Source of the DNA: Pantoea sp. Lij88
GTDB taxonomy: Bacteria > Pseudomonadota > Gammaproteobacteria > Enterobacterales > Enterobacteriaceae
Length of the DNA stretch: 64,000 bases
Direction of reading: 5' to 3'
Assembly (NCBI RefSeq): GCF_030062155.1
Contig: NZ_CP118267.1
Location: 1-64,000 of the forward strand
The position numbers and the translations under genes are program-made. Below are positions 1 through 9,811 of the stretch, piece after piece (positions within the stretch are counted from its first letter, which is position 1; every line of letters begins with the position of its first letter). Below the pieces are notes generated by a model that saw nothing but the letters and a program-made list of their open reading frames with translations, was not told the origin of the DNA and searched no databases.

Positions 1-942
1 ATGCGCCACTATCTGCTGCAACGCGCCAGCCTGGGCCTGCTGGTACTCTGGGCCGCGTTTACCCTGTCATTTGTGCTGTTGCAGGTGCTGCCCGGCGATG
101 CGGTACTGATCAAGTTTCAGAATCCGGATCTTGGCCTGAGCCCGCAGCAGATTGCTGAGATGCGTCAGATTTACGGCGCGGACAGCCCGCTGTGGCAGCA
201 ATATCTGCATACCCTTGTGGCGATCCTGCACGGCGACTTCGGCTATTCAGTACAGGCGGGCGTGCCGGTGAGTGAGCTGCTCACCAGCAACCTGCCCGGC
301 ACGCTCCGACTGGCCCTGTGCGGCTTCGTGCTGGCGACACTGCTGGCCTTTGTGCTGGCGACCCTCTCAAGACTGCCTGCCCTGCGCGTGCTGCGTAATC
401 TGCTGCAGTCGCTGCCCGCGCTGTTTATCTCGGTGCCGACCTTCTGGCTCGGCATCGCCCTGATTCAGCTCTTCTCGTTCCAGCTGCGCTGGATCCCGGT
501 AATCAATCCTTCGCCGTGGCAGGGATTGATCCTGCCCATCATTACGGTTTCAGTTCCGATCTCTGCCCCGCTGGCACAGATTCTGCTGCGCAGCATCGAT
601 GAAGTCTCAACCCGCCCGTTCGTGGCGGTGGCGCGCGCTAAAGGCGCCAGCGAACAATATGTGTTGTGGCGGCACATCCTGCGCAACGCCATGCTGCCGG
701 TGCTCACCGTGGCGGGCCTGCTGCTGGGGGAACTGATTGCCGGTGCACTGATTACCGAAACGGTCTTTGGCCTGGGCGGTCTGGGTCAGCTGACGCAGCA
801 GGCCGTGAACAATCAGGATGTGGCGGTATTACAGGCCGTGGTGATGATCTCCGCACTGGGTTTTGTGGTGATCAATCTGCTGGTGGATCTGTTAATGCCG
901 CTTTTTGATCCGCGCTTACAACTGTTACGGGGTGCATCATGA
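1..942 (+). CDS. ABC transporter permease, DppB/GsiC type
   Basis: Inner-membrane permease of a peptide/nickel-class ABC importer, 313 residues, the usual family length. It has an N-terminal membrane anchor (about residues 8-30), a periplasmic loop, then five further hydrophobic segments. The cytoplasmic coupling (EAA-type) loop is visible around residues 210-235 (ARAKGASEQY followed by HILRNAMLPV). It overlaps the next gene by 4 bases (ATGA). The start codon is base 1 of the window, so anything upstream, probably the substrate-binding protein, lies outside. The substrate is not evident; the linked amidohydrolase and monooxygenase suggest an N-acylated or otherwise modified small molecule. 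Confidence 0.9.
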   Translation: MRHYLLQRASLGLLVLWAAFTLSFVLLQVLPGDAVLIKFQNPDLGLSPQQIAEMRQIYGADSPLWQQYLHTLVAILHGDFGYSVQAGVPVSELLTSNLPGTLRLALCGFVLATLLAFVLATLSRLPALRVLRNLLQSLPALFISVPTFWLGIALIQLFSFQLRWIPVINPSPWQGLILPIITVSVPISAPLAQILLRSIDEVSTRPFVAVARAKGASEQYVLWRHILRNAMLPVLTVAGLLLGELIAGALITETVFGLGGLGQLTQQAVNNQDVAVLQAVVMISALGFVVINLLVDLLMPLFDPRLQLLRGAS

Positions 943-1790
943 GTCTGGTTGATTACGCTGCCGCGCGGCAATCCGTGGCAGCCAGACGGTATCACTTCCG
1001 TTTCGAGCCTGGCCTGTGGCTGGCTGTCCTGGTCATGCTGCTGGCCGTGCTGGCAGCCCTGTTCCCGACCCTCTTTACCTCAATCAACCCGATTGAGGGG
1101 ACCGCGGGCGCTCAGCGGCTGGCTCCGCAGGCCGGGCACTGGCTCGGTACCGATCAGCTTGGGCGCGATCTGTTTGCGCGTATTGTTTATGGCGCCTCAC
1201 ATTCGCTCTCTGCCGCCGTGATGGCGGTCACGATCGGACTGGTGGCAGGGACGGCGCTGGGCGTAATTGCCGGGGCGACTGGCGGCAAAACCGAATCCAT
1301 CGTGATGCGCGCCGTGGATGTACTGCTGGCCATTCCGGCGTTATTACTCTCTTTGAGCGTGCTGATTTTACTGGGCTTCGGCACCCTCAATGCTGCATTA
1401 GCGGTGGGCATCGCCTCCATCGCCAGCTTTGCCCGCCTGGCGCGTGCGGAGGTGGTGCGCATCCGTCACAGCGAGTATGTCGAAGCAGCGTACGGCAGCG
1501 GCGGCCGCTTTTTCAGCGTGCTGTGGCGTCACATTCTGCCCAACGCACTGACGCCGGTCATTGCCTACGCCGCCCTGCAGTTTGGACAGGCAATTCTGGC
1601 GTTATCGACGCTGAGCTTCCTCGGCTACGGCACGCCGCCGCCGGTGCCGGAATGGGGGCTGTTGATCGCTGAAGGGCGTAATTATCTGGCTACCGCCTGG
1701 TGGCTGACGACGTTTCCTGGTGTGGTGGTGGTCGCTGTGGTGCTCGCCGCTAACCGCATCAGCCAGCAACTTTCAGGAGGACGCCGATGA
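939..1790 (+). CDS. ABC transporter permease, DppC type
   Basis: Second permease of the importer, 283 residues. It has the N-terminal extension and first membrane span (about residues 28-50) typical of DppC/GsiD proteins, followed by the five-span permease domain. The coupling loop is at about residues 180-207 (VEAAYGSGGR, then HILPNALTPV). It overlaps both neighbours by 4 bases, so the three transporter genes are translationally coupled. It should form a heterodimer with the preceding permease. Substrate unknown. Confidence 0.9.
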   Translation: MSLVDYAAARQSVAARRYHFRFEPGLWLAVLVMLLAVLAALFPTLFTSINPIEGTAGAQRLAPQAGHWLGTDQLGRDLFARIVYGASHSLSAAVMAVTIGLVAGTALGVIAGATGGKTESIVMRAVDVLLAIPALLLSLSVLILLGFGTLNAALAVGIASIASFARLARAEVVRIRHSEYVEAAYGSGGRFFSVLWRHILPNALTPVIAYAALQFGQAILALSTLSFLGYGTPPPVPEWGLLIAEGRNYLATAWWLTTFPGVVVVAVVLAANRISQQLSGGRR

Positions 1791-3406
1791 GCGCTCAGCC
1801 CTTACTCGCGGTCAACAATCTGACGTTAAGCTATCGCAGCGGTAACCAGTGGCAGCCGGTGGTGCATAACGTCAGTTTCGAACTGCATCCCGGTGAGATG
1901 GTGGCACTGGTCGGCGAATCCGGCTCCGGTAAAACCACCACCGCACAGGCCATAATGGGCCTGATGGCGCAAAATGGCCGCCGCGACGCGGGTGAAATCC
2001 TGCTCAACGGCGAGGATATCAGTCAGTGGTCACAGAAGCGCTTCGACACCCTGCGCGGGGCGCGTATCAGTCTGGTGCCGCAGGATCCGGGCAACTCACT
2101 CAATCCGGTTAAAACCGTGGGTGAACAGGTCGAAGAGATCCTGCGACTGCATCTGCGATTAACGGCAGCGCAGCGTCAGCAACGGGTGATTGATCTGCTG
2201 ACCCGCGTGGGCCTCAGCCATCCGGAGCAGCGGGTTAAGCAATATCCGCATCAGCTGTCGGGCGGGATGAAACAGCGGGTGCTGATCGCCATTGCCCTTG
2301 CCCTGCAGCCGGAGATAATCATTGCCGATGAACCAACCAGCGCGCTGGATGTGACGGTGCAAAAGCGCATTCTCGATCTGCTGGACAACCTGCGGCACGA
2401 ATCCAGTACCGCCGTGCTGTTCGTCACTCACGACCTGGCACTGGCGGCGCAACGCGCAGATCGCATCATCGTGTTTCGCCACGGCGAGATTCAGGAATCA
2501 GGATGCACCGCCCAGGTTATCAGCGCCCCGGCTCATCCTTATACCCGCCAGTTACTGAATGATGCGGCACCACAGCGACCCGCCAGAGTTAAATCTGCGG
2601 CCACCCGTTTCTCCGCGCTCGCCATCCGCGCAACCGGCGTAATGAAAAGTTTTTCACTGGGCAAACAGCAGCGCTTACAGGCGCTGAACGCGGTGAGTTT
2701 TCAGGTAGCACGCGGCACTACACATGCCCTGGTGGGCGAATCCGGCTCAGGCAAAACCACGCTGTCGCGCATCGTGATGGGTTTTGAAACCGCCGACAGC
2801 GGTGAGGTGACGCTGGATGGCATTGTGGTTAACGGATTACGTGGTGAAGCGCTGCGTCAGCTGCGCCGCAGGATTCAGTTCGTCTATCAGAATCCATTCG
2901 CCTCGCTCGATCCCCGTCAGACACTCTTTTCGATTATTGAAGAACCCCTGCGTAATTTTGACCGGCTGAGCCGCAGCCAGCGCCGTGAGCGGGTGGAAGC
3001 GATTACCACGCGTGTGGCGCTGCCACTCTCCCTGCTATCACGTCAGCCGCATGAACTTTCCGGCGGTCAGCGGCAGCGTGTCGCCCTGGCGCGGGCGCTG
3101 ATCTGCGAGCCGGAGATTCTGGTGCTGGATGAGGCGACCTCGGCGCTGGATGTCACGGTGCAGGAGCAAATTCTGGATCTGCTACTGCAGCTTCAGGCTG
3201 AGCTGGGTCTGACCTATCTGTTTATCACGCACGATCTGGCCACGGTGCGGCAGATTGCCGACAGCGTCACGGTGTTAAAGGCGGGCGAAGCGGTGGAACA
3301 AGGTGACGTTGTCACGATATTCAGCGCTCCGCAGCACCCTTACACGCGCGAGTTAATTGACGCCATTCCTCCGCTCGTTCCGTTAACCCACAAGGAGTCA
3401 GCATGA
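1787..3406 (+). CDS. Dual ATP-binding protein of peptide-type ABC importer
   Basis: Two ABC ATPase domains fused in tandem (539 residues), equivalent to DppD plus DppF in one chain as in GsiA or YejF. Walker A motifs GESGSGKT lie near residues 43-50 and 317-324. Signature motifs LSGGMKQR (about 157) and LSGGQRQR (about 424) and Walker B motifs [11 protein letters not shown] and [12 protein letters not shown] are all intact, so both sites look catalytic. The oligopeptide-type C-terminal extension ([16 protein letters not shown]) follows each domain. It should energise the two permeases encoded just upstream. It overlaps the following flavin oxidoreductase gene by 4 bases. Confidence 0.93.
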   Translation: MSAQPLLAVNNLTLSYRSGNQWQPVVHNVSFELHPGEMVALVGESGSGKTTTAQAIMGLMAQNGRRDAGEILLNGEDISQWSQKRFDTLRGARISLVPQDPGNSLNPVKTVGEQVEEILRLHLRLTAAQRQQRVIDLLTRVGLSHPEQRVKQYPHQLSGGMKQRVLIAIALALQPEIIIADEPTSALDVTVQKRILDLLDNLRHESSTAVLFVTHDLALAAQRADRIIVFRHGEIQESGCTAQVISAPAHPYTRQLLNDAAPQRPARVKSAATRFSALAIRATGVMKSFSLGKQQRLQALNAVSFQVARGTTHALVGESGSGKTTLSRIVMGFETADSGEVTLDGIVVNGLRGEALRQLRRRIQFVYQNPFASLDPRQTLFSIIEEPLRNFDRLSRSQRRERVEAITTRVALPLSLLSRQPHELSGGQRQRVALARALICEPEILVLDEATSALDVTVQEQILDLLLQLQAELGLTYLFITHDLATVRQIADSVTVLKAGEAVEQGDVVTIFSAPQHPYTRELIDAIPPLVPLTHKESA

Positions 3407-4410
3407 GCCGACGTCTCGGATTTTTTACCCGGCTGCTGGATAAGGTCCCGGCAAAACAGCGCTATCAGCTGGCCACCGAGCAGATTCAGCATGCCGAACG
3501 CTGCGGCTTCGATAATGCGTGGATTGCGCAGCACCACTTTCATGAGGATGAGGGCGGGCTGCCGTCGCCACTGGTCTACCTGGCGCACGCCGCGGCGCAG
3601 ACCCGCACCATCCGGCTCGGCACCGCCATCATTACCCTGCCGATGGAGAATGCGCTACGGGTGGCGGAAGATGCCGCGGTACTGGATCTGCTGGCAGATG
3701 GCCGACTGGAGATCGGGCTGGGCTCGGGCGGCACGCCGGACTCGTTCCTCCCCTTTGGCCTGATGTTTGCCGAGCGCGGCGCGGCCTTTGCCGACAACCT
3801 GCATACGTTGCTCAGCGCCTGGCGCGGTGACTCGCTGGGTCATCCTGATAATCATCTTTATCCTGCCGCGCCGCAGCTGGCCGGACGGGTGTGGATCGCC
3901 ACCTTCTCCGTTGAGGGCGCAATCCGTGCCGCCCAGGGCGGGCATGGGCTGATGCTGTCACGCACCCAGCCGCGGCCTACGGGCCATGCTGAACTGCCGC
4001 TCGATGCGATCCAGAATCCGCTGATCGATGCCTATCTCGCGGCACTGCCAGCAGGGATAGCGCCGCGTATTCTCGCCTCACGCACCGCGTTCGTGGCGGA
4101 TTCAGACAGTTATGCCCGTCAGGTCGCTGAGCCGGGCATCCGGCAGCAGGCCGCGCAGTACCGTGGCGAAGTGCGCGGGGAGCGCTTTGATGACCTGCTG
4201 GCCCGGTTTGATGCCCATGTCGGCGGCATCGATCAGGTCGCACACTCGCTGGCGCAGGACAGCGTGCTGTCGCGCGTCACCGACATCTCATTCCAGGTGC
4301 ATTCAGTAGAGCCTTCGCATGCCGACACGCTGCGCTCGATTGAACTGATTGCCGGACATCTTGCGCCCGCGCTTCGTGCCGCTGGCGAATCTCACAGGAG
4401 AATTTCATGA
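3403..4410 (+). CDS. LLM-class flavin-dependent monooxygenase
   Basis: Luciferase-like (TIM-barrel) FMN-dependent oxidoreductase of 335 residues. The family features seen are the N-terminal barrel strand, the AERCGFDNAWIAQHHF segment (about residues 27-42), the RIRLGTAIITLP-like strand and the GRLEIGLGSGG phosphate-binding region. It most resembles the putative monooxygenase family typified by Klebsiella KPN_01858, which occurs in operons with peptide-type ABC transporters and carboxymuconolactone-decarboxylase-like proteins, exactly as here. The substrate is unknown. Such enzymes need reduced flavin from a partner reductase, and none is encoded in this operon. It overlaps both neighbours by 4 bases. 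Confidence 0.85.
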   Translation: MSRRLGFFTRLLDKVPAKQRYQLATEQIQHAERCGFDNAWIAQHHFHEDEGGLPSPLVYLAHAAAQTRTIRLGTAIITLPMENALRVAEDAAVLDLLADGRLEIGLGSGGTPDSFLPFGLMFAERGAAFADNLHTLLSAWRGDSLGHPDNHLYPAAPQLAGRVWIATFSVEGAIRAAQGGHGLMLSRTQPRPTGHAELPLDAIQNPLIDAYLAALPAGIAPRILASRTAFVADSDSYARQVAEPGIRQQAAQYRGEVRGERFDDLLARFDAHVGGIDQVAHSLAQDSVLSRVTDISFQVHSVEPSHADTLRSIELIAGHLAPALRAAGESHRRIS

Positions 4411-5498
4411 GTCAAACTGACGATTTGATCGCCACACTGGCGGATATCGATCCCGATTCCGGACTGGCCCACGCGCGCCAGACACGCCACGCCGCGACGC
4501 TTCATGCCCAGGGTAGCTACAACGTGTTATTTGAACAGGGCGATGACGATTTTCCCTTAGCTGAGCGTCGTCTGCTGGCCGCAAAGGTGGCTGGCTGGCA
4601 TGCTCAGCCCGGCCTGCAGGCACATTACCAGCCTCAGGAAACGTTGCCGCAAAGTGCGCGAATCGAGGCAGCACAAGCCTTTGCCCATCGCCTGACCTTT
4701 GATCCGGTTACCGCAGCACCCGAACATCTGGACGCCCTGAAGCAGACAGGCTGGAGCCCGCGCGGCATCGTCACGCTGGCGCAGCTGGTGGCGTTCGTCA
4801 GTTTTCAGAGCCGGTTACTGGCGGGCCTGCGTAGCCTGCAGGGCGATGACGCATCGGGCGAAGCTGCACCCGTCGTCGCCGGGCACTGGCACGAGGCATT
4901 AAAAACCGCCAGCGGCAAAACGGCGCTGACCGCCTTTACGCAACAGGAACTCGGCTGGGAGCCGTGGCTGCCTGCGAAACCCCTGGCGGAATTCAGCGAG
5001 AATGAGCAGGCGAAACTGGCAAAATTCGGCCACACCGATTCTGACTATTTCCGCCTGCTGGCGCGCAACCTGCCGCTGCTGGAGCAGCGTACCCTGACCG
5101 ATAAAGGCATTTTCTACACCGCTGGCGGGCTGCCACGCGCCGAGCGCGAACTGGCCGCCACCGTGGTGAGTAAGGTCAACGGCTGCATTTATTGCGCCTC
5201 GGTGCATGCCCGCAAAGCCAGCCAGCTTTCAAAGCAGGATGACGCAGTGCAGAAACTGCTGAATGTCGCGCCCGGCGCAGTGTTATCCCACGGACACAGC
5301 GCGCGCTGGCAGGCGATCATCGCCTTTTCAGCAGCGCTGTCACTGACCCCGGCTAAACCGACACCATTGCAGATCTCTGCACTCCGCGAGCAGGGCCTGG
5401 ATACGCTCGCCCTGCTCGACCTGATTCAGTCCACCGCCTTCTTTGCCTGGGCCAATCGCCTGATGCTGACGCTGGGCGAACCTTTTCTGCCGGAATAA
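4407..5498 (+). CDS. Fused CMD/AhpD-like peroxidase-family protein
   Basis: A 363-residue protein with two helical carboxymuconolactone-decarboxylase/AhpD-type halves. The C-terminal half has the AhpD redox motif GCIYCASVHARK, with cysteines near residues 260 and 263 and a following His. The N-terminal half lacks cysteines at the equivalent place. Related operons, as I recall, carry two separate CMD-family genes (Avi_7170-like and Avi_7169-like); here they appear as one chain. A role as a thiol peroxidase or in handling the product of the linked flavin monooxygenase is inferred, not shown. It overlaps the upstream gene by 4 bases; an 11-base gap precedes the amidohydrolase. Confidence 0.8.
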   Translation: MSQTDDLIATLADIDPDSGLAHARQTRHAATLHAQGSYNVLFEQGDDDFPLAERRLLAAKVAGWHAQPGLQAHYQPQETLPQSARIEAAQAFAHRLTFDPVTAAPEHLDALKQTGWSPRGIVTLAQLVAFVSFQSRLLAGLRSLQGDDASGEAAPVVAGHWHEALKTASGKTALTAFTQQELGWEPWLPAKPLAEFSENEQAKLAKFGHTDSDYFRLLARNLPLLEQRTLTDKGIFYTAGGLPRAERELAATVVSKVNGCIYCASVHARKASQLSKQDDAVQKLLNVAPGAVLSHGHSARWQAIIAFSAALSLTPAKPTPLQISALREQGLDTLALLDLIQSTAFFAWANRLMLTLGEPFLPE

Positions 5499-5509
5499 CA
5501 GGGATAAAC

Positions 5510-6649
5510 ATGACATTGCCTTTAACTGAACAACTGGTGCAGTGGCGTCGCGAACTGCATCAGCACCCCGAACTTTCGAATCATGAATTTGCTACCACTG
5601 AACGTATTACCCGCTGGCTGGAGCAGGCCGGGATCCGGCTGTTGCCGCTGGGGCTGAAAACCGGCGTAGTGGCAGAAATCGGTCATGGCGAATCGCTGAT
5701 CGCCCTGCGCGCCGACATCGATGCGTTACCGATTGATAAAATCACCGATCGCCCGTGGCGCTCACAGCAGCCGGGCGTGATGCACGCCTGTGGTCACGAC
5801 GTTCACAGTGCCGTGATGCTGGGCGTCGCCCTGCAGCTGAAACAGCAGGAAGCCACGCTGCCGGGCCGGGTGCGGATTCTGTTTCAGCCCGCTGAAGAGA
5901 CCTTTAACGGTGCGCGTCAACTGATTGATGCCGGTGCGCTCGAAGGAGTAAAGGCGATATTTGGCCTTCACAACGCACCCGATTTGCCGCTGGGCACGCT
6001 TCAAAGCCGTGCGGGCGCGTTCTATGCCAACGTCGATCGTTTTGTGATCCGCGTTGAAGGCAAAGGCGCGCACGCGGCGCGACCGCAGGAGGGCATCGAT
6101 TCGATCGTGATTGCCAGCCATATCGTGACCGCCCTGCAGACCCTGCCGAGTCGGGTCTTCAGCTCGCTGGAGACGGTGGTGCTTAGTGTGACGCGCTTCA
6201 CCGCCGGGAACACCTGGAACGTGCTGCCGCAAAGCGTTGAGCTGGAGGGCACCGTCCGCACCCACAACGGTGAGATCCGGGCGCAGATCCCGCATCGCAT
6301 CCGATCGCTGATTCAGGGTATCGCCGCCGGATTTGGCGCGACCGCTGAACTGGAGTGGACCGAGGGGCCGCCCGCCCTGATTAATACGCCAGGGTGGGTA
6401 GATGTGGCGCTGGAGGTTGCCCGACAGAGTGGCTACCTGGCGGAGCATGCTGCGTCACCGCAGATGGGTGGAGAAGATTTTGCCTTCTATCTGCAACAGG
6501 TGCCGGGCACGTTTGTCAGCATCGGCAGTGCCAGTGAATTTGGCCTGCATCATGCCGCCTTCGATCCGGATGAAGCGCTGATCGGCCCGGCGGTAGCGTA
6601 CTTCACGCAGCTGGTGCCGCGCGCGCTGCAGATTGTGGCGGCGCAATGA
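5510..6649 (+). CDS. M20-family amidohydrolase
   Basis: Zinc-dependent aminoacylase/carboxypeptidase of the M20D type, which hydrolyses N-acyl amino acids or related amides (hippurate hydrolase and IAA-amino-acid hydrolase relatives). Length is 379 residues. Metal ligands are seen in HACGHDVH (about residues 92-99), EETFNGA (catalytic Glu pair) and the dimerisation-domain motif GKGAHAARPQ; the late metal ligand is in GGEDFAFY. Start ATG 5510 follows a short spacer after the CMD gene. Being in the importer operon suggests that the transported compound is deacylated in the cytoplasm. Confidence 0.9.
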   Translation: MTLPLTEQLVQWRRELHQHPELSNHEFATTERITRWLEQAGIRLLPLGLKTGVVAEIGHGESLIALRADIDALPIDKITDRPWRSQQPGVMHACGHDVHSAVMLGVALQLKQQEATLPGRVRILFQPAEETFNGARQLIDAGALEGVKAIFGLHNAPDLPLGTLQSRAGAFYANVDRFVIRVEGKGAHAARPQEGIDSIVIASHIVTALQTLPSRVFSSLETVVLSVTRFTAGNTWNVLPQSVELEGTVRTHNGEIRAQIPHRIRSLIQGIAAGFGATAELEWTEGPPALINTPGWVDVALEVARQSGYLAEHAASPQMGGEDFAFYLQQVPGTFVSIGSASEFGLHHAAFDPDEALIGPAVAYFTQLVPRALQIVAAQ

Positions 6650-6669
6650 CGAAAAAGAGGAGTGCTGAT

Positions 6670-7536
6670 ATGTCTGTTCCGGTTCCGCAACCGATTCTGG
6701 ATCACGCGGTGATTAACGTGGCCGACCAGCTCGACAGCGCCAGCGCGCGTTTCCGGCGGCTCGGCTTTCAGCTCACTGAGCGGGGGCATCACTCGCTGGG
6801 GTCGAGTAATCACCTGGCGATCTTTGGTGAGAATTACCTTGAGCTGCTGGGCTATGAACCCGGCAAAGGCAGCCAGCGCGCCGATCTCTGGCAATCGCCG
6901 CTGGGATTGAGCGGGCTGGTATGGAAAAGCAGCGATGCGGAGAGTGCGTTTCAGCACCTGCAACGGCAGGATCTGGATGGCGATCCCCCCGCCGCTTTTC
7001 ATCGTCCTGTCACCCTGCCCGACGGTTCGGTCAGTGAAGCGCATTTTCGCACCGTGCGGCTGCGGCCTTCGCTGATACCCAATGGTCGCAGCTTTTTCTG
7101 CCAGCATCTGACGCCCGAAGCGGTATGGCAGCCTGCCTGGCAGCGTCATCCCAATGGCGTCAGGAACATCAGTGAGTTTGTGGTTGTGGCGCAGGATCCG
7201 GCGCTCTCCGCCCAGGTTTATAGCCGACTGTTTGGTGCCGCGAAAGTGCTTGCCTGTCCCGAAGGTGCCTTTGTCCTGCGCGCCGGTGCCGCCACGGTGC
7301 GCTTTGCTTCGGCAGAATATGCACAGCCGCGATTTGGCCCGCTACCCGAAGACTACGATGGCAGCGCCCGCATGGTCGCGCTGGGTTTTGAAACAGAGGA
7401 TCTCGCCCAGGTGAAGCGCGCGCTGCTGGCGGGAAATATTGCCTTTCAGGAGCAGGCTGAGGCGATCGTGGTGGAGGCGGCAGAGGGTTTTAACCTGGCG
7501 CTGCGTTTTACCGGAGTCGGGCGTGGAATATTGTGA
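6670..7536 (+). CDS. VOC-family (glyoxalase-like) protein
   Basis: A 288-residue protein of the glyoxalase-3-like domain group, beginning LDHAVINV, a beta strand with a metal-ligand His, as in other VOC proteins. A second VOC-type module starts around residue 165 (ISEFVVVAQDP). An in-frame ATG at 6646 overlaps the amidohydrolase stop, but ATG 6670 has the better ribosome site (AGAGGAG at 6657-6662, 7-8 bases upstream) and starts right before the conserved domain, so I chose 6670. Last gene of the operon; its stop lies inside the terminator stem. The reaction is unknown. Confidence 0.8.
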   Translation: MSVPVPQPILDHAVINVADQLDSASARFRRLGFQLTERGHHSLGSSNHLAIFGENYLELLGYEPGKGSQRADLWQSPLGLSGLVWKSSDAESAFQHLQRQDLDGDPPAAFHRPVTLPDGSVSEAHFRTVRLRPSLIPNGRSFFCQHLTPEAVWQPAWQRHPNGVRNISEFVVVAQDPALSAQVYSRLFGAAKVLACPEGAFVLRAGAATVRFASAEYAQPRFGPLPEDYDGSARMVALGFETEDLAQVKRALLAGNIAFQEQAEAIVVEAAEGFNLALRFTGVGRGIL

Positions 7537-7564
7537 AAAACGCCTCAACCGAGGCGTTTTTCAC
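7533..7564. terminator. Bidirectional intrinsic terminator
   Basis: Perfect 14-bp inverted repeat (GTGAAAAACGCCTC, loop AACC, then its complement). The outer arms give a T-run after the hairpin on both strands. It sits between the convergent VOC gene and fhuE and includes the VOC stop codon, so it should end both transcripts. Confidence 0.9.
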
Positions 7565-7588
7565 AGACTGCCTGATCAAAAGGATTAA

Positions 7589-9811
7589 TCAGAAAGTGTA
7601 GCTGGCGGTCACCGAGACGTTACGCGGTTCGCCGTAAACCACCGAGCTGGCCACGTTGGTGTCATACTCTTTATCGAACAGATTGTTCAGGTTGCCCTGC
7701 AGCGACAGATTTTTGTTCACCTGATAGCGGGCAAAGAGATCAACCAGCGCATAGCTGCCCTGACGGGCGCGCCAGGTGCCATTGCCTTCCGGCCCGCCGA
7801 CGTCGCTCCAGACGTGGGTCTGCCAGTTCACGCCGCCACCCAGCGTCAGTTGCTGTAGCGTCGGGAGGCGATAGCTGCTGAACAGGTTAAAGCTGGTCTG
7901 CGGCAGTTGCGGGTTAAAGGTGCTGCCATCGCGGTTTTCCGCAATATAGCGCGTGCCGCCAAAGGTCATCTGCCAGTTGTCGGTTAATGCGCCGTTAACT
8001 TCGAACTCCACGCCCCGGCTCACCACACCTTTACGGCCAATGTAGGCAACGTCGCCTGAACCCTGAATCGTCTGAGTGGTGGCTTCACCCACGTTATCCA
8101 GCTCGGTGCGGAATACGGAAACCGAGGCTGTCAGACGACTGTCCATCCAGTCCGATTTCAGGCCTGCCTCGTAGTTTTTGCCGATGACCGGCGACAGATA
8201 AGCGCCACTGGCATCGCGATAATCCTGTGGCTGGAACACCGAGGTATAGCTGGCGTAAGCCGACCAGTTTTCGGCGAAGTCATAAATCAGCCCGCCATAC
8301 GGGGTGATGTTGTTTTCTTCCGCTTCGCCCGTCAGGGTTTCGCGATTCCAGTTAGTGTAACGGGCGCCGAGAATCACGTGCAGCGGATCGGCGAGTGACA
8401 GGCGGGTCGCCATGTAGGTCGATTTCTGACGAACCAGCTGGGTGTCGCTCGCAGGCAGACGCGGTGTCCAGGCAGACTCCGGATACTGACCGTTGAAATC
8501 GTTGTAGTTACCCAGCGACGCTGATGAGATGTTCTCAAAGGTACTGAAGTACTTGTTATCCTGGCGGGTGTAATTGACGCCCACCATCAGCTCATGCTGC
8601 CGACCCAGCAGTTCATACGGGCCGCTGGCAAAGGCATCCACTGCATCCACTTTGCGTTTACCGGTGTTATAACCGGTTCCGCCCACCACCGGATAGTCAG
8701 CATAGGAAGAGACGCCCGCGCCGGTATTCCGATCGAAATAACCATCCAGATAGATCTGCTTACTGTCCAGACGCATCTCGTTGTGTGCACCATTCAGCGT
8801 GATGTTCCAGCCGTTATCGAAGTCCTGCTTTAGGTTCACAAAGAGTTTACGGTTCTCTTTATCGTTATAGGCCCAGTCCGGGGCCGTGTTGTAGCCGCGA
8901 CGGGTATGAATCTGCGTGCCATCGGTGTACCAGCGCGGTGCGCCGCCCCACATGGTGGAATCGGTATTGACCTGGCTGAACTCGTAGCCGACTGACAGCG
9001 TGGCAGAGTCAGTCAGGTCAGCGTCTACCACGCCGTAGATGAACTGTTTTTTTGCACCGTAGCGTTCGATGAAACTGTTGTTATCCTGCCAGCCTGCCAC
9101 CAGGCGGCCACGCACATTGCCGGACTCACTGAGCGGCGCAGAAAGATCGGCTACATAACGCTGTTTGTTCCAGCTGCCGTAGCTGGCGGAGACGGTGCCG
9201 CCAAATTCTTTGCTGTCTGCATGTTTGCGCACCATATTGATGGCGGCTGACGGATTGCCAGGGCCGGTCAACAGGCCGGTCGCCCCGCGCACCACTTCAA
9301 CGCGCTCATACAGGGCCATATCGGTCTGCGCATCACCCAGGTTCCAGCGCTGGGCAAAGGCGGTAGGAATACCATCGACCATGTAGTTGTCGATCATAAA
9401 GCCGCGCGCATAGTAGTTAGTGCGGTCCATGTCCCCACTGATGCCGCGGATGCCGGTGGTATTCGCCAGCACATCATTCAGCGACTGAAGTTGCTGATCG
9501 GCCATTCGCTGCTTGCTTACGATGCTGACTGACTGCGGCACATCCCGCACGGTGCCCAGCATTTTCGTGCCCGCACGGGTCACCGGCACACTGTAATCGG
9601 TCTCGGGTGACGTTGTCACGGAATCATCGGCTGAAGCCGTGACGGTCAGGGTCTGATCATCGCCCGGAGCAGGTGTCTGAGTCTCAGCGGCATGAGCAAC
9701 GTTATGCATGAGTGATGAGGCGACGAACATAGCCAGTAAGGAGAAGCGGAACGGACGCTGGAGAGCAGGCGTGCGATTAACCCTGGGGTACTGAAGATCG
9801 AAAGCGTTCAT
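7589..9811 (-). CDS. fhuE: FhuE-type TonB-dependent ferric siderophore receptor
   Basis: Outer-membrane receptor for ferric hydroxamate (coprogen/rhodotorulic acid type) siderophores, 740 residues against 729 in E. coli FhuE. It has a cleavable signal peptide (about residues 1-41, ending AHA), a TonB-box-like stretch (QTLTVTA), a plug domain (DVPQSVSIVSKQRM, RVEVVRGATGLLTGPGNPSAA) and a 22-strand barrel ending in an aromatic residue (SYTF). Many segments match E. coli FhuE as I recall it, for example IDNYMVDGIPT, NPSAAINMVRKHA and TPYGGLIYDF-like strands. It is alone, with no linked siderophore-uptake permease. The upstream region has a Fur-like site. Confidence 0.9.
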   Translation of the reverse strand: MNAFDLQYPRVNRTPALQRPFRFSLLAMFVASSLMHNVAHAAETQTPAPGDDQTLTVTASADDSVTTSPETDYSVPVTRAGTKMLGTVRDVPQSVSIVSKQRMADQQLQSLNDVLANTTGIRGISGDMDRTNYYARGFMIDNYMVDGIPTAFAQRWNLGDAQTDMALYERVEVVRGATGLLTGPGNPSAAINMVRKHADSKEFGGTVSASYGSWNKQRYVADLSAPLSESGNVRGRLVAGWQDNNSFIERYGAKKQFIYGVVDADLTDSATLSVGYEFSQVNTDSTMWGGAPRWYTDGTQIHTRRGYNTAPDWAYNDKENRKLFVNLKQDFDNGWNITLNGAHNEMRLDSKQIYLDGYFDRNTGAGVSSYADYPVVGGTGYNTGKRKVDAVDAFASGPYELLGRQHELMVGVNYTRQDNKYFSTFENISSASLGNYNDFNGQYPESAWTPRLPASDTQLVRQKSTYMATRLSLADPLHVILGARYTNWNRETLTGEAEENNITPYGGLIYDFAENWSAYASYTSVFQPQDYRDASGAYLSPVIGKNYEAGLKSDWMDSRLTASVSVFRTELDNVGEATTQTIQGSGDVAYIGRKGVVSRGVEFEVNGALTDNWQMTFGGTRYIAENRDGSTFNPQLPQTSFNLFSSYRLPTLQQLTLGGGVNWQTHVWSDVGGPEGNGTWRARQGSYALVDLFARYQVNKNLSLQGNLNNLFDKEYDTNVASSVVYGEPRNVSVTASYTF

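Noticed and set aside
5762..6448. 228-codon open frame on the minus strand
   Set aside because: Lies wholly antisense to the amidohydrolase gene, whose catalytic motifs are intact; it has no recognisable motif. A product of GC-rich codon bias.
6550..7149. 199-codon open frame on the minus strand
   Set aside because: Antisense to the amidohydrolase end and the VOC gene; no family features or ribosome site.
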